A stretch of 64,000 nucleotides of DNA from Janibacter anophelis NBRC 107843 (GCF_001570945.1 NZ_BCSQ01000003.1:29221-93220); one strand, 5' to 3'; shown: positions 37,678 through 50,943, counted from the stretch's first letter. Made by a program: numbers and translations. Notes: generated from the letters alone by a model not told the origin.

Positions 37678-38465
37678 TGTCGCGCCGCAAGAAGGCGGCG
37701 ATGTTCGTCGCCGCGATCGTCGGGTTCTCGCTCGCGCTGATCGGCGGTGGCGCGCTCTTCCTCGCGGACGGGCAGCCGTGGCCGGCGGTGGCCTGGGTGC
37801 TCATCTGGGGCGTGGCGGTGGCCGTGACGTCCGCGGGCTTCATCGGGTTCCTGCGGGACACCGACCCCGACCTCGTGGACGAAGGGGGTCACACCCTCGT
37901 CGAGGCGCCGTCCGACCCCCTTCCCCCGGCGACGGACCGCAAGAACCCGTGGCCGTTCGCCTGGCTGGCCCCGGCGCTGGCGGACGCCTTCGAGGGCACG
38001 CCGTACGTCGTGCGCAGCAACGGCTCCTCGATCCTCGTGCACGCCGACCTGGCCGACGCCCGGTGGCAGCACGTGGCGACCGCGCACCACCTGCAGCACA
38101 CCTTCGTCGCGCGGCTGGTCCCGGAGCGCCCGGGTGTCGTGCGGCGCACGGACGAGTCGCGCCGGGTCGAGGGCTCGCTCGGCCCGACCCGGCTCGGCGC
38201 CCAGGTCGCGGTGGCGTCCGGCCGACAGTGGAGCTACACGCGCCGCGTCGAGTACGGGCTCGGCCTCGACGGGTTCAAGAAGCGGGTCGACTACGAGTTC
38301 TCCACCTCGGAGATCAACGAGCCACTCCGGGAGATCATGGAGCGCGCCGGCTGGCGGGCCACGCTCGATGCCGAGTCCAAGGGCGCCCTCGTCATGGGCG
38401 GCATGGGCCTCTCCGCCCTCGTCCTCGTGCCCCTCGGCCTGGGCATCAAGGCGCTCGTCTCGTAG
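37674..38465 (+). CDS. membrane protein of unknown function
   Basis: A 263-residue protein with two N-terminal helices ([40 protein letters not shown]), a soluble central domain of ~170 residues and one C-terminal helix ([20 protein letters not shown]). Overlap with the HIT gene (ATGATG) shows an operon. I do not recognise the central domain. Confidence 0.75.
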   Translation: MMSRRKKAAMFVAAIVGFSLALIGGGALFLADGQPWPAVAWVLIWGVAVAVTSAGFIGFLRDTDPDLVDEGGHTLVEAPSDPLPPATDRKNPWPFAWLAPALADAFEGTPYVVRSNGSSILVHADLADARWQHVATAHHLQHTFVARLVPERPGVVRRTDESRRVEGSLGPTRLGAQVAVASGRQWSYTRRVEYGLGLDGFKKRVDYEFSTSEINEPLREIMERAGWRATLDAESKGALVMGGMGLSALVLVPLGLGIKALVS

Positions 38466-38533
38466 GGCCGCGACGGCGCCCACCCCTCGGGCCGATCGTG
38501 ACTTCGACCGGCGCGGGGTGTAGGCATGGAGGC

Positions 38534-39028
38534 ATGGCTACCACCGCATTCAAGGGCAACCCCGTCAACACCGCCGGCGAGCTGCCGGCCGCCGGCGCCA
38601 GCGCCCCGGCCTTCGACCTCGTCGGCGACGGACTCTCCGCGCTGACCTCCGCCGACGTCCCCGGGCGCGTCGTGCTCAACATCTTCCCCAGCATCGACAC
38701 CGGCGTGTGCGCCGCGAGCGTACGCAAGTTCAACGAGCTCGCCGCGAGCCTCGACAACACGACCGTCGTCAACGTCTCCAAGGACCTCCCCTTCGCCCAG
38801 GCCCGCTTCTGCGGCGCGGAGGGCATCGACAAGGTCAAGGTCGGCTCGGCCTTCCGCTCCTCGTTCGGTGAGGACTACGGCGTGACGATGACCGACGGCC
38901 CGATGGCCGGTCTGCTCGCCCGCTCGGTCGTCGTCCTCGACGCCGACGGCAAGGTCGTCCACTCCGAGCTGGTCCCCGAGATCACCCAGGAGCCCGACTA
39001 CGACGCGGCGGTCAAGGCCCTCGGCTGA
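38534..39028 (+). CDS. tpx: thiol peroxidase
   Basis: A 164-residue atypical 2-Cys peroxiredoxin. Peroxidatic Cys59 in [14 protein letters not shown] and resolving Cys93 in ARFCGAEGI match the family; electrons would come from thioredoxin. Full length. GGAGG is close to the ATG, and TAGGCA lies seven bases upstream, so the start is firm though its mode is not. A perfect hairpin follows the stop. Confidence 0.96.
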   Translation: MATTAFKGNPVNTAGELPAAGASAPAFDLVGDGLSALTSADVPGRVVLNIFPSIDTGVCAASVRKFNELAASLDNTTVVNVSKDLPFAQARFCGAEGIDKVKVGSAFRSSFGEDYGVTMTDGPMAGLLARSVVVLDADGKVVHSELVPEITQEPDYDAAVKALG

Positions 39029-39041
39029 CCCACCCGGAGAT

Positions 39042-39081
39042 CGAAGGGGGAGGTCGCCCGCTCGGGCGACCTCCCCCTTCG
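39042..39081. terminator. tpx terminator
   Basis: Nineteen-base perfect arms (CGAAGGGGGAGGTCGCCCG and its complement) with a CT loop, 13 bases after the tpx stop and facing the convergent methyltransferase gene. Confidence 0.8.
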
Positions 39082-39102
39082 CACGTCCGGACCGCTCCGG
39101 AC

Positions 39103-39128
39103 CGCGCATTTCCCCGGGGAGATGCGCG
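39103..39128. repeat. TCCCCGGGGA palindrome, copy 1
   Basis: A 26-base near-perfect palindrome built on TCCCCGGGGA with CGCGCAT/ATGCGCG outer arms and one G-T pair. Related sequence occurs at 50804-50869. Lies between tpx and the convergent methyltransferase gene. Confidence 0.75.
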
Positions 39129-39140
39129 TCCCCTTGGCGG

Positions 39141-40175
39141 TCAGGCGCGGAGGGTGCGGGTGACCAGGTAATGCCGGTCGCGGGCGAGGATCTCGGTCTC
39201 GCCGACACCCCGCAGGCGCGGCAGGTACGGCAGGTGCGCGTTGTAGACGAGCACCAGCTGGCCGCCGGGCACGAGGACCCGGGCCGCGTCGTCGATCATC
39301 TCCAGCGTCGGCGTCGAGTCCTTGGCGGCACCGACGTGGAAGGGGGGATTGCTCACGATCGCGCCCACGGACGCGTCGGGCAGCTCGGTCAGGCCGACCG
39401 AGCGCCGCACGTCGACCCTCCCCTGCGTCGTCAGCCGGGCCGACGCGACGGCCGCCGCGGAGACGTCCACGGCCACCACGTCGTCGAAGCGCCGCCGCAG
39501 CAGTGACGCGAGCACCCCTGTGCCGCAACCGAGGTCGACGACCGTGCGGTCGGTGTCGGTGACCTGGTCCAACTGCCGCACGAGCAGCGCCGTCCCCGCA
39601 TCGAGCCGCGTCCCGGCGAAGGCCGCCCCGTGCGCGTGCACGGTCAGGTCGAGCGACGCGTGGTGGCGCGAGCGCGGCCACGTCTGCTCCACGGCCCGGC
39701 GGGTGCGGGCGTGCAGGACGCGGGACTTCTGCCGGCCGAGACTGGCGGACACCTCCTCGAAGCTCGCGGCGAGCACGTCGTTCATCGACCGCGTCATGTG
39801 CTTGACCCGTCCGCCGGCGACGATGCGCACGCCGTCGGCGCCGAGCACCGCTGCGGTACGGGCGATCTCGTCCAGGGCGTCGAGGGAGTTCGGCAGCCGG
39901 AGCACGACGAGCTCGGCACCGGCGAGCGCCTCGCCGAGGGTCGGCACGACGGCCACGCCCGTCGCGGCGACGGCCCGCTCGCTCACCAGGCTGTCGCTGT
40001 GCGCGACGACGCTCCCCTCGCCCGCGCCCCCCTCGGCGACACTCCCCGCTGCACGCTCGGCGACCGCCACCGCCAACGCCCCGGTGTCGTCACCGATGAC
40101 CGCGATACGTCCTGCGGGCTGCTCACCCAGCTCGTCGAGCAGCAGCCGGTCGACCGGGTCCGGCTCGGGCACCAT
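39141..40175 (-). CDS. RsmC/RlmG-like rRNA guanine N2-methyltransferase
   Basis: A 344-residue protein with a degenerate N-terminal half and a catalytic C-terminal half: SAM motif VVDLGCGTGVLASLL near residue 210 and SNPPFHVG, the NPPF motif for N2-guanine methylation, near residue 275. This two-domain plan is that of RsmC and RlmG. The ATG overlaps the helicase stop by one base (TGATG), so both may act in ribosome assembly. Confidence 0.85.
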   Translation of the reverse strand: MVPEPDPVDRLLLDELGEQPAGRIAVIGDDTGALAVAVAERAAGSVAEGGAGEGSVVAHSDSLVSERAVAATGVAVVPTLGEALAGAELVVLRLPNSLDALDEIARTAAVLGADGVRIVAGGRVKHMTRSMNDVLAASFEEVSASLGRQKSRVLHARTRRAVEQTWPRSRHHASLDLTVHAHGAAFAGTRLDAGTALLVRQLDQVTDTDRTVVDLGCGTGVLASLLRRRFDDVVAVDVSAAAVASARLTTQGRVDVRRSVGLTELPDASVGAIVSNPPFHVGAAKDSTPTLEMIDDAARVLVPGGQLVLVYNAHLPYLPRLRGVGETEILARDRHYLVTRTLRA

Positions 40176-41893
40176 CAGTGGCGAGGACCCTTGCGGTGCG
40201 GCTTCTTCGGCCCCTTGCGTGGGCCGCGCTCGGTCCACGGGCGCAACTCGATCAGCTGCCCCGAGATCCGGGTGCGGCTCAGCTTGTCCTCGGTGCCCGG
40301 CGGCAGCGGCGAGGGCAGCTCGACGATCGAGTGGTCACCGCGGATGTCGATCCGGCCGAAGTCCTGCCGGCTCAGGCCCCCTTCGTTGGCCAGGGCACCG
40401 ACGATCTGCCGCGGCTCGACCTTGTGCCGGCGGCCGACGGCGATGCGGTAGGTCGCCTTGCCGTCGGCGCCGCGCGGGCCGCGGTCTCCCCCCTTCGTCC
40501 GGTCCGGGCGCTCCCCGCGCTCGCGCTGCGGACGCTCGCGGCGCGGCGGGTCGGGGTCGAGGAGCATCGGCTCGTCGCCCTGCGTGAGGATCGCGAGCGC
40601 CGCGGCGACATCGGCCTCGGGCACGTCGTGGTTGCGCACGTAGTGGGCGATGACGTCGCGGAAGGCGTCGAGGTCCGGCGAGGCGAGCGCCGTCGTGATC
40701 CGGTCGTCGAAGCGGCCAAGCCTGGTGGCGTTGACGTCCTCGACACTCGGCAGCGGCATCTCGGTCAGGGTCGTGCGGGTCGCCTTCTCGATGGACTTCA
40801 GCAGGTGGCGCTCGCGCGGGGTGACGAAGGAGATCGCGTCACCGGAGCGCCCGGCCCGACCGGTCCGCCCGATGCGGTGGACGTAGGACTCGGTGTCGGT
40901 CGGGATGTCGTAGTTGACGACGTGGCTGATCCGCTCGACGTCGAGGCCGCGCGCGGCGACGTCGGTGGCGACGAGGATGTCGAGACGGCCGGACTTCAGC
41001 TGGGCGACGGTCCGCTCGCGCTGGGCCTGGGCGACGTCGCCGTTGATCGCCGCGGCGGAGAACCCGCGTGCCCGCAGCTTTTCGGCGAGGGTCTCGGTCT
41101 CGTTCTTGGTGCGGACGAAGACGATCATCCCCTCGAAGGCCTCGACCTCGAGGATGCGCGTCAGGGCGTCGACCTTCTGCGGGTACGACACGAAGAGGAA
41201 GCGCTGGGTGATGTTGGGCGCCGTCGCCGTCTTGCGCTCGACGGTGATTTCGAGCGCGTCGGTGAGGTGCTTCTTGGAGATCCGCCGGATCTGCGGCGGC
41301 ATGGTCGCGGAGAAGAGGGCGACGTGCTTGTCGTCGGGAGTGTCCGCGAGGATCGTCTCGACGTCCTCGGCGAAGCCCATCTTGAGCATCTCGTCGGCCT
41401 CGTCGAGGACGAGGAACCGCAGCTGCGACAGGTCGAGCGTCCCCTTGTCGAGGTGGTCCATGATCCGCCCCGGCGTCCCGACGACGACGTGCACGCCACG
41501 ACGAAGGGCGGACAGCTGCACCCCGTAGCCCTGCCCGCCGTAGACCGGGAGCACGCGCACGCCCGGGATCCGGGCCGCGTACTTCTCGATCGCCTCGCAG
41601 ACCTGCAGTGCGAGCTCGCGGGTCGGCGCGAGGATGAGCGCCTGCGGCGCCTTCTGCTTCGGGTCGAGCCGGCTGAGGATCGGCAGCGCGAAGGCGGCCG
41701 TCTTGCCGGTGCCCGTCTGCGCCAGGCCGACGACGTGCCGCCCCTCGAGGAGCGCGGGGATGGTCGCGGCCTGGATCGGCGAGGGGGTCTCGTAGCCGAC
41801 GTCCTTGAGCGCCCTCACCACCCGCTCGTCGAGACCGAGGTCGGCGAAGGTCTGCTGGTCGTCGGGTGCTGCGGGGGCGCTGTCGCTGCTCAC
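40175..41893 (-). CDS. DEAD-box RNA helicase
   Basis: A 572-residue helicase: Q motif and AQTGTGKTAAFALPIL (I), PTRELALQV (Ia), TPGRIMD (Ib), VLDEADEMLKMG (II), FSATMPP (III) and HRIGRTGRAGRSG (VI). After a charged linker (residues ~455-490) is a DbpA-like RNA-binding domain, YRIAVGRRHKVEPRQIVGAL. It is likely to act on rRNA or in mRNA turnover like DeaD/CsdA. GTG start with TACCGT at 41901-41906 seven bases upstream. Confidence 0.95.
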   Translation of the reverse strand: MSSDSAPAAPDDQQTFADLGLDERVVRALKDVGYETPSPIQAATIPALLEGRHVVGLAQTGTGKTAAFALPILSRLDPKQKAPQALILAPTRELALQVCEAIEKYAARIPGVRVLPVYGGQGYGVQLSALRRGVHVVVGTPGRIMDHLDKGTLDLSQLRFLVLDEADEMLKMGFAEDVETILADTPDDKHVALFSATMPPQIRRISKKHLTDALEITVERKTATAPNITQRFLFVSYPQKVDALTRILEVEAFEGMIVFVRTKNETETLAEKLRARGFSAAAINGDVAQAQRERTVAQLKSGRLDILVATDVAARGLDVERISHVVNYDIPTDTESYVHRIGRTGRAGRSGDAISFVTPRERHLLKSIEKATRTTLTEMPLPSVEDVNATRLGRFDDRITTALASPDLDAFRDVIAHYVRNHDVPEADVAAALAILTQGDEPMLLDPDPPRRERPQRERGERPDRTKGGDRGPRGADGKATYRIAVGRRHKVEPRQIVGALANEGGLSRQDFGRIDIRGDHSIVELPSPLPPGTEDKLSRTRISGQLIELRPWTERGPRKGPKKPHRKGPRH

Positions 41894-41921
41894 ACCCCTG
41901 ACGGTAGTCGAGCGGCGGCGG

Positions 41922-44881
<2,960 letters not shown>

Positions 44882-44885
<4 letters not shown>

Positions 44886-45259
44886 TCGTCGACACCTCGG
44901 CACTCGTTGCCGTCCTGCGGGGCGAGCACGACGCCGATCGCTTCATCGCCGCCATGGAGTCGGCGCCCGACCTGCGGGTCTCGACCGCGACCGTCCTCGA
45001 GTGCACCCTGGTCCTCGGGCCACGACGCACCGAGCTCCTCGACGAGTTGCTGCAGGTCGTGGCAGCCGAGATCGTCCCCTTTGACGAGGAGCAGCTGGCG
45101 CTGGCCCGGGAGGCCCACCGACGTTACGGCCGCGGCAGCGGGTCGGCGGCCCGACTCAACTTCGGTGACTGCTTCACCTACGCGCTGGCGCACTCGCGCG
45201 GCGAGCCGCTGCTCTTCAAGGGCGACGACTTCACCCGGACCGACGTGACGGCCACCTGA
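44882..45259 (+). CDS. vapC: VapC-type PIN ribonuclease toxin
   Basis: A 125-residue PIN nuclease with the usual acidic residues: Asp4 in MIVDTSALVAVL, Glu in VLECTLVL, Asp in NFGDCFTYALA and Asp in LLFKGDDF. Close to the Rv0624/VapC30 type. ATG overlaps the antitoxin stop (ATGA). The unit sits between ligA (divergent) and the acyl-CoA ligase gene, with no repeats flanking it, unlike the first toxin pair. Confidence 0.92.
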
Positions 45260-45323
45260 CCTCCCTTCCCTCGAGCGCGCAGACAAGGTTGGATGGGCGC
45301 ACCCGAACCCCTAGGAGTCGACG

Positions 45324-46820
45324 ATGACCAATTTGGCGAGCAACCTCGTCACCACGGCCCAGGCCCACCCCGACAAGGTGGCGATCAAGCTCGACGACGC
45401 GGAGCTGACGTGGTCCCAGCTGCACGGCCTCGCCGCCAAGGCCGCGGGTGCGATGCGGGCCGCCGGCCTCGAGCCCGGTGACCGGGTCTCGCTCATCCTG
45501 CCCAACGTGCCCGCGTTCCCGGTCCTCTTCTACGGTGCGCTGCTCGCCGGTGGCACCGTCGTGCCGATGAACCCGCTGCTCAAGGCGCAGGAGATCGAGT
45601 ACTTCTACACCGACTCCGGGGCGAAGTTCTCCTTCGTCTGGGGCGACTTCGCCGCCGAGGCCCAGGCCGGTGCCGAGGGCACCGACACCACGGTCATCGT
45701 CTCCGGCCCGGTCGGCCCGAGCGACGAGGACCTGCCGCCCAGCGAGCCGATCGCCACCCCGGTCGAGCGCGACGCCGAGGACACCGCGGTCATCCTCTAC
45801 ACCTCCGGCACCACCGGCCGGCCGAAGGGGGCCGAGCTCACCCACAAGAACCTCGACCTCAACGCCCAGCGCTCGGCCGAGGACATCATCGGCATCCAGC
45901 CCGATGACGTCATCATGGGTTGCCTGCCCCTCTTCCACGTCTTCGGCCTGACCTGCGGCCTGAACACCGCCGTGCGCCAGGGCGCGACGCTCACCCTCAT
46001 CCCGCGCTTTGAGCCGGGCAAGGCGCTGGAGGTCATCGAGCGCGACAAGGTGACGATCTTCGAGGGCGTGCCGACGATGTACGGCGCGATGCTGCACCAC
46101 CCCACGGTCGCCGACACCGACACGAGCAGCCTGCGCACCTGCGTCTCGGGCGGATCGTCGCTGCCCGGCGAGACGCTGCGCGAGTTCGAGGAGACCTTCA
46201 AGGTCTCCCTGCTCGAGGGCTACGGCCTGTCCGAGACCTCGCCCGTCGCCTCCTTCAACATGCTCGACCAGCCGACCAAGCCCGGCACGATCGGGCGCGC
46301 CATCCCCGGCTGCGAGATGAAGCTCATCGGCGCCGACGGCCAGGACGTCGGCCCGGGCGAGGGCGTCGGCGAGATCGCGATCCGCGGTGACAACGTCATG
46401 AAGGGCTACTGGGGCAAGCCCGAGGCCACCGCCGAGGCGATCCCGGACGGCTGGTTCCGCACCGGCGACATCGCGAGCGTCGACGAGGACGGCTACTACA
46501 CGATCGTCGACCGCAAGAAGGACCTGATCATCCGCGGCGGCATGAACATCTACCCGCGCGAGGTCGAGGAGGTGCTGTACACCCACCCGGACGTGCTCGA
46601 GTGCGCGGTCGTCGGCGTGCCGCACCCCGAGCTGGGCGAGGACGTGGGCGCCGCTGTCTCGCTGCGCGAGGGCGCCTCCGGCGACGTCGACGAGATCCAG
46701 CAGTACGTCAAGGAGCGGATCGCCGCCTACAAGTACCCGCGCACCATCTGGGTCCTCGACGAGCTGCCCAAGGGCCCGACGGGCAAGATCCTCAAGCGGG
46801 AGATCCACGCCCCCGCCTGA
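45324..46820 (+). CDS. long-chain fatty acid-CoA ligase
   Basis: A 498-residue AMP-forming ligase. [20 protein letters not shown] is the P-loop, [11 protein letters not shown] the A5 motif, [20 protein letters not shown] the A7 region and [11 protein letters not shown] the catalytic lysine of the C-terminal lid. It activates acyl chains for degradation or lipid synthesis; chain length is not predictable. TAGGAG precedes the ATG. A strong terminator follows at 46877-46918. Confidence 0.93.
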   Translation: MTNLASNLVTTAQAHPDKVAIKLDDAELTWSQLHGLAAKAAGAMRAAGLEPGDRVSLILPNVPAFPVLFYGALLAGGTVVPMNPLLKAQEIEYFYTDSGAKFSFVWGDFAAEAQAGAEGTDTTVIVSGPVGPSDEDLPPSEPIATPVERDAEDTAVILYTSGTTGRPKGAELTHKNLDLNAQRSAEDIIGIQPDDVIMGCLPLFHVFGLTCGLNTAVRQGATLTLIPRFEPGKALEVIERDKVTIFEGVPTMYGAMLHHPTVADTDTSSLRTCVSGGSSLPGETLREFEETFKVSLLEGYGLSETSPVASFNMLDQPTKPGTIGRAIPGCEMKLIGADGQDVGPGEGVGEIAIRGDNVMKGYWGKPEATAEAIPDGWFRTGDIASVDEDGYYTIVDRKKDLIIRGGMNIYPREVEEVLYTHPDVLECAVVGVPHPELGEDVGAAVSLREGASGDVDEIQQYVKERIAAYKYPRTIWVLDELPKGPTGKILKREIHAPA

Positions 46821-46823
46821 CCC

Positions 46824-46868
46824 AACGCCGCTCGAGGTGCGAGGTGCCCTGGGCCCGAGCCTCGAGAC
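46824..46868 (-). repeat. GTCTCGAGGCTCGGGC repeat, inverted third copy
   Basis: On the minus strand GTCTCGAGGCTCGGGC and later CACCTCGAGCGGCGTTGGG, parallel to 14049-14097. It sits between the ligase gene and its terminator. Confidence 0.7.
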
Positions 46869-46876
46869 CCGGTGAC

Positions 46877-46918
46877 TCGAAGAAGGAGCGCGACCTCGTG
46901 GTCGCGCTCCTTCTTCGA
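46877..46918. terminator. bidirectional terminator
   Basis: Nineteen-base perfect arms (TCGAAGAAGGAGCGCGACC, 46877-46895, and complement 46900-46918), loop TCGT. It stands between the ligase gene and the convergent membrane-protein gene. Confidence 0.85.
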
Positions 46919-46943
46919 TCCGGCAGTCCGTGGCGAGGGGGGC

Positions 46944-47414
46944 TCAGTCGTCGACAGCGATCCGCCCGCGGTTGGTCAGCAGGACGATGACGGTGAGCGC
47001 GGTCCCGATGCCGACCGCCATGAGCGGCACCGCGGCGTAGAGCTCCCAAGGCCCTCCGTCATACGCCTTGCGCCCGTCGGCGACCCACAGCCGGACGGTG
47101 TCGCCCCCTTCGACCCGCGCGTTGTCGGGGCACCGGGTCCACCAGGCGGTGCCCCGATCCGACCCGTCCTGCCATATGACCGTGACGAGGTCGCCCCGCG
47201 CGCTGGCGCGAGAGCACTTCTGGGTGTCCTGCTGCACCTGCGCGACCTGCACGTCACGCTCGTGGGTGAACCCGAGATGGTGCCCCCGGAAGTCCCCGTT
47301 GAGGACCATCAGCCCGGCCGCGATGACGACGACGAGGACGAGCGCACCACGGGTCATCCGCCACCACAGCCGCATGAAGCGCCGCGGCCACGCCCTGCGG
47401 TCAGGCTCGTTCAC
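46944..47414 (-). CDS. two-helix membrane protein, unknown
   Basis: A 156-residue protein. A helix at ~27-48 (LVLVVVIAAGLMVLNG), an extracytoplasmic segment of ~75 residues with cysteines in TQKCSRAS and TRCPDNARV that could pair, and a second helix near the C-terminus (VPLMAVGIGTALTVIVLL). GTG 47414 overlaps the stop of the MetE-like gene (GTGA). Function unknown; presence in the mnmA operon may be incidental. Confidence 0.7.
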   Translation of the reverse strand: MNEPDRRAWPRRFMRLWWRMTRGALVLVVVIAAGLMVLNGDFRGHHLGFTHERDVQVAQVQQDTQKCSRASARGDLVTVIWQDGSDRGTAWWTRCPDNARVEGGDTVRLWVADGRKAYDGGPWELYAAVPLMAVGIGTALTVIVLLTNRGRIAVDD

Positions 47415-48385
47415 GCGGCCGCTGCGTCGGTCAGCGCGGCCGCGAGGTCGGTGGTCGTCCGCACGGCCTGGACGGCAGCGCCGGACCCCGCCAGCCCACA
47501 GCTCGGCGTCACGACGACGTCCGCGAGCGAAGGGAGCGTCAGCCCGATCCGCTGCCACGCCCCGACGAGCCGGTCCCGTGCCGTCCGCCAGTCGGTGCGG
47601 CCCGTGGTGGGCACCGCACCGGCCCAGAGGGTGAGACCGCCCTCGACGGCCTCCGCCAGTTGCTCCCAGCGCGGCCCGTCGAGCAGTGAGGTGTCGAGCG
47701 AGATGCCACCCGCACCGGTCTGCCGCAGCAGCTCCACCGGCACGTCACCCGCGCAGCAGTGCACGAGGGTGCGCCGCTCCCCCGCGGCCTCGAGCACCTC
47801 GCGCAGCCCGTCGCGCACCTCCGACCGGTCGACGGCCCGCAGGCGCCCGTACCCGGATGCCGTCGGCAGCCGGCCCTCGAGCACGGCCGGCAGACCGGGC
47901 TCGTCGACCTGCACGACGACCTCGGCGCCCGGCACGAGCCGCTCGACGTCGGCGATGTGGCCACGCAGCCCCTCGGCGAACGACCCGACGAGGTCGCGCC
48001 GCGCACCGTGGTCGGCGACCGCCCGCTCACCGCGGGCCAGCTCGATGCTCGCCCCGAGCGTCCACGGCCCGGTGACCTGCACCTTGAGCGGTCCGCTCCA
48101 TCCGTCGTAGGCCTCGGCGAGCTCGTCGAGGTCCTCGCGCAGGAGGGCGCGGGCCCTCCCTTCGTCCGCTCCGGGCCGACCGGCGAAGCGCCACCCGTAC
48201 GGCTGGGTCTCCACGTGCAACCCCTCGAGCAGCGCGGCGGCGCGCCCGACCATGTCCGCACCGACCCCGCGGGCGGGCAGCTCGGGCAGGTGCGGGATGC
48301 CGTCGCCGAACAGGTCACGGACGGTGACGATGGCCTCGCGGGCGCTCGTGCCCGGCCAAGAGCCGACACCGGAGGCGAGCGTCAT
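47411..48385 (-). CDS. cobalamin-independent methionine synthase-like (MetE C-terminal domain)
   Basis: A 324-residue single-domain protein, about the size of the catalytic half of MetE. Metal-ligand type residues are in [12 protein letters not shown] and [10 protein letters not shown], with VQVDEPGLP near residue 155. Stand-alone proteins of this type occur next to mnmA in many actinobacteria and their methyl donor is not settled. ATG overlaps the mnmA stop (ATGA). The N-terminal folate domain of MetE is absent. Confidence 0.85.
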   Translation of the reverse strand: MTLASGVGSWPGTSAREAIVTVRDLFGDGIPHLPELPARGVGADMVGRAAALLEGLHVETQPYGWRFAGRPGADEGRARALLREDLDELAEAYDGWSGPLKVQVTGPWTLGASIELARGERAVADHGARRDLVGSFAEGLRGHIADVERLVPGAEVVVQVDEPGLPAVLEGRLPTASGYGRLRAVDRSEVRDGLREVLEAAGERRTLVHCCAGDVPVELLRQTGAGGISLDTSLLDGPRWEQLAEAVEGGLTLWAGAVPTTGRTDWRTARDRLVGAWQRIGLTLPSLADVVVTPSCGLAGSGAAVQAVRTTTDLAAALTDAAAA

Positions 48386-49590
48386 GAGCCATCCCCGGGT
48401 GGAGGTATACGCGCGGGTGATGCGTCGGCGAGCCCACGTCCACCCCGCGTGGCCCGGGCGATCGTCCCCGACCCGACGACCCGTGTGCCGTCGTAGAGGA
48501 CGATCGACTGACCGGGGGCCGCGCCGCGCACCGCGTCGTCGAGCCGCACGATCAGGCGGGTCCCTTCGAGGCTCCCTTCGAGGCTCCTTCGTCGCTCCTC
48601 AGGGCACCGCGTCCCTCGCTCCTCAGGGACCGTGGACACCACCTCAGCGGTCGCCGGGATCTCCTCGCCGTGCGCCCGGATCTGCGCGCCCAGGCGCAGC
48701 CGACCGCCCGCGGCGGGCCCGCACCAGCGGACGTGGTCGGCCTCGATGAGGTCGGCGCCGAGCAGGTCGGCGGTGCCGATGAAGACGCGGTTGGTCGCGG
48801 CCTCGACGCGGGTGACGTACCGCGCCTCGCCGTCGAGCGAGGACCGCTCCAGACCCAGCCCGCGTCGCTGCCCGACGGTGAACCCGTAGGCCCCGCGGTG
48901 CGCGCCGACGACCTCGCCGGAGCCCTCGTCGACGATCTCCCCCTCCTGCTCACCGAGTCGCCGGGTGAGCCAGCCGCGGGTGTCGCCGTCGGCGATGAAG
49001 CAGATGTCGTGGGAGTCGGGCTTCTTGGCCACGGCGAAGCCACGCTCGGCCGCTTCCTCGCGGATCTGCGGCTTGGTCGTGTCGCCGAGGGGGAAGAAGG
49101 CGCGCGCCAGCTGCTCCTCGTCGAGCACGCCGAGCACGTACGACTGGTCCTTGGCCATGTCGACGGCGCGGTGCAGCTCGCGGCCGTGCGGTCCGTCGAC
49201 GATCTGCGCGTAGTGCCCGGTCGCGACCGCGTCGAAGCCGAGCGCGAGCGCCTTGTCGAGCAGCGCGGCGAACTTGATCTTCTCGTTGCAGCGCAGGCAG
49301 GGGTTGGGGGTGCGACCGGCCTCGTACTCGGCGACGAAGTCCTCGACGACGTCACGGGCGAAGGGGGTGGCCATGTCCCACACGTAGAAGGGGATGCCGA
49401 GCTTGTCCGCGACGCGGCGGGCGTCACCGGCGTCCTCGATCGTGCAGCACCCGCGGGCACCCTCGCGCAGCCGCTTGGCGTCCTTGGCCAGGGCGAGGTG
49501 GACGCCGACGACGTCGTGCCCGGCCTCGATCATCCGGGAGGCGGCGACCGCCGAGTCGACGCCTCCGCTCATCGCGGCGACGACACGCAT
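48382..49590 (-). CDS. mnmA: tRNA-specific 2-thiouridylase with repeat-derived insert and tail
   Basis: A 402-residue enzyme installing 2-thiouridine at tRNA position 34. The PP-loop SGGVDSAVA, nucleophile Cys98 in [14 protein letters not shown], and the second Cys in [16 protein letters not shown] are intact. Two oddities: residues ~322-343 are an insertion of [10 protein letters not shown] type read from short tandem repeats (48561-48628), in the beta-barrel domain; and the last ~18 residues are read from a dispersed palindromic element (48400-48444). The core ends with [17 protein letters not shown] overlaps the cysteine desulfurase stop (TGATG). Confidence 0.93.
   Translation of the reverse strand: MRVVAAMSGGVDSAVAASRMIEAGHDVVGVHLALAKDAKRLREGARGCCTIEDAGDARRVADKLGIPFYVWDMATPFARDVVEDFVAEYEAGRTPNPCLRCNEKIKFAALLDKALALGFDAVATGHYAQIVDGPHGRELHRAVDMAKDQSYVLGVLDEEQLARAFFPLGDTTKPQIREEAAERGFAVAKKPDSHDICFIADGDTRGWLTRRLGEQEGEIVDEGSGEVVGAHRGAYGFTVGQRRGLGLERSSLDGEARYVTRVEAATNRVFIGTADLLGADLIEADHVRWCGPAAGGRLRLGAQIRAHGEEIPATAEVVSTVPEERGTRCPEERRRSLEGSLEGTRLIVRLDDAVRGAAPGQSIVLYDGTRVVGSGTIARATRGGRGLADASPARIPPPGDGS
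48400..48444 (+). repeat. dispersed GGAGGTATACGCGC element, copy 4, inside mnmA
   Basis: TGGAGGTATACGCGCGGGTG at 48400-48419 and GTCCACC at its far end. It matches copies 1 and 2, except for the stretch at 48430-48438. It covers the mnmA 3' end, in the antisense direction. Confidence 0.85.
48561..48628 (-). repeat. short tandem repeats inside mnmA
   Basis: TCCCTTCGAGGC occurs twice in direct contact (48561-48572, 48573-48584), and CGCTCCTCAGGG occurs at 48593-48604 and 48617-48628. Both periods (12 and 24) keep frame. The sequence resembles the GAGGAGCGAGG...GAGCCTC palindrome at 14114-14148. Confidence 0.75.
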
Positions 49591-50774
49591 CAGGCGGCCC
49601 CGCTGGCCCGTCGGGCTCGGGTGACGGCCTCGGGCAGGGCGGCGAGGACGGCATCGACATCGGCCTCGGTGGAGGTCCAGCCGAACGAGACGCGAAGGGA
49701 GCCGCGCGCCTCCTCCTCCGAGCGCCCCATCGCGAGCACGACGTGGGAGGGCTGCGGGATGCCGGCCTGGCAGGCCGAGCCGGTCGAGACGGCGATGTCG
49801 GCTGCGTCGAGCAGGTAGAGCATCGAGTCGCCCTCGCACCCGGGGATGGTGATGTGGGCGTTGCCGGGCAGGCGGGTCGTGACGTCGCCGACCTCCCAGC
49901 AGCCGGTGACGCGGATGCCGAGGTCGAGCTGCTGGGTGCCGGCGAGGAAGCGGTCGCGGAGTCCGCCGATGCGCAACGCCTCTGCCTCCCTTCGCTCCAC
50001 GGCCTCGGTGAGCGCGACGGCGAAGGCGCGGATCGCGGGCACGTCGAGAGTGCCGGAGCGCACGCCGCGCTCCTGCCCGCCACCGTGGCTCAGGGCGACG
50101 AGGCGGGCGTCGCGCTTGGCGACGAGCGCGCCGATGCCGAGCGGCCCACCGAACTTGTGCGCGCTGACGCTCATGAGGTCGACGTCGCTCGCCTCGAAGT
50201 CGACGGGCAGGTGCCCCACGGCCTGGACCGCGTCGGTGTGGAAGGCCAGCCCGTGCTCGTGCGCGATCGCGGCCATCGCGGTGACGTCCTGGACCGTGCC
50301 GACCTCGTTGTTGGCCCACATGACCGAGACGAGCCCGACGCTGCCGGGGTCCTGCTCGATCGCCGCGCGCACCGCATCGGGCTGCACGGTGCCGCACTCC
50401 CCCGGCGCGACGAAGGTCGCCTGCGCGCCCTCGTGCTCGACCGCGTGGTCGACGACGTCGAGGACGGCGTGGTGCTCGACCCCGCTGACGACGATCCGGG
50501 AGCGAAGGGAGTCGGCCGCCCGGGCCGCGCGCAGCGAGCCGGTGATGGCCAGATTGTCGGCCTCGGTCCCGCCGGAGGTGAAGACGATCTCGCTCGGCCG
50601 GGCACCCAGCGCCGAGGCGATCCGCTCGCGGGCCTCCTCGACGACCCGGCGCGCGTCGCGGCCGGGGCCGTGCAGGCTCGAGGCGTTGCCGGTCAGCGCC
50701 ATCTGCTCGACCATCGCCTCCCGGGCAGCGGGAGTCATCGGCGTGGTCGCCGCGTGGTCGAGGTAGGTGGTCAT
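49590..50774 (-). CDS. cysteine desulfurase (IscS/NifS-like)
   Basis: A 394-residue PLP enzyme. The N-terminus is [23 protein letters not shown] lysine in [13 protein letters not shown]; the active cysteine loop is [17 protein letters not shown]. The extended loop marks an IscS-type (group I) enzyme. It supplies persulfide sulfur to MnmA, whose ATG overlaps its stop. TAGACT (50782-50787) lies seven bases before the ATG. Confidence 0.93.
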   Translation of the reverse strand: MTTYLDHAATTPMTPAAREAMVEQMALTGNASSLHGPGRDARRVVEEARERIASALGARPSEIVFTSGGTEADNLAITGSLRAARAADSLRSRIVVSGVEHHAVLDVVDHAVEHEGAQATFVAPGECGTVQPDAVRAAIEQDPGSVGLVSVMWANNEVGTVQDVTAMAAIAHEHGLAFHTDAVQAVGHLPVDFEASDVDLMSVSAHKFGGPLGIGALVAKRDARLVALSHGGGQERGVRSGTLDVPAIRAFAVALTEAVERREAEALRIGGLRDRFLAGTQQLDLGIRVTGCWEVGDVTTRLPGNAHITIPGCEGDSMLYLLDAADIAVSTGSACQAGIPQPSHVVLAMGRSEEEARGSLRVSFGWTSTEADVDAVLAALPEAVTRARRASGAA

Positions 50775-50803
50775 CGCACAGAGTCTACGAGCCTCCCCGG
50801 ACT

Positions 50804-50869
50804 GCGCATTCCCCTACGGCACTGCAGACTCTTGACGTCGAGAGGTCGCATCTCCCCGGGGAAATGCGC
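50804..50869. repeat. TCCCCGGGGA palindrome, copy 2, nested inverted repeat
   Basis: The inner palindrome is GCATCTCCCCGGGGAAATGC (50848-50867). GCGCATTCCCC at 50804-50814 pairs with GGGGAAATGCGC at 50858-50869, enclosing a further short palindrome near CTTGACGTCGAG. It sits between the divergent desulfurase and MFS genes. Confidence 0.7.
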
Positions 50870-50943
50870 GCCCCGTCAGGGAATGGACTCGCCCCCGAAG
50901 GCGTTTGCGTGCAGGATGCACACATCGACGACGGGAGGGCCGC

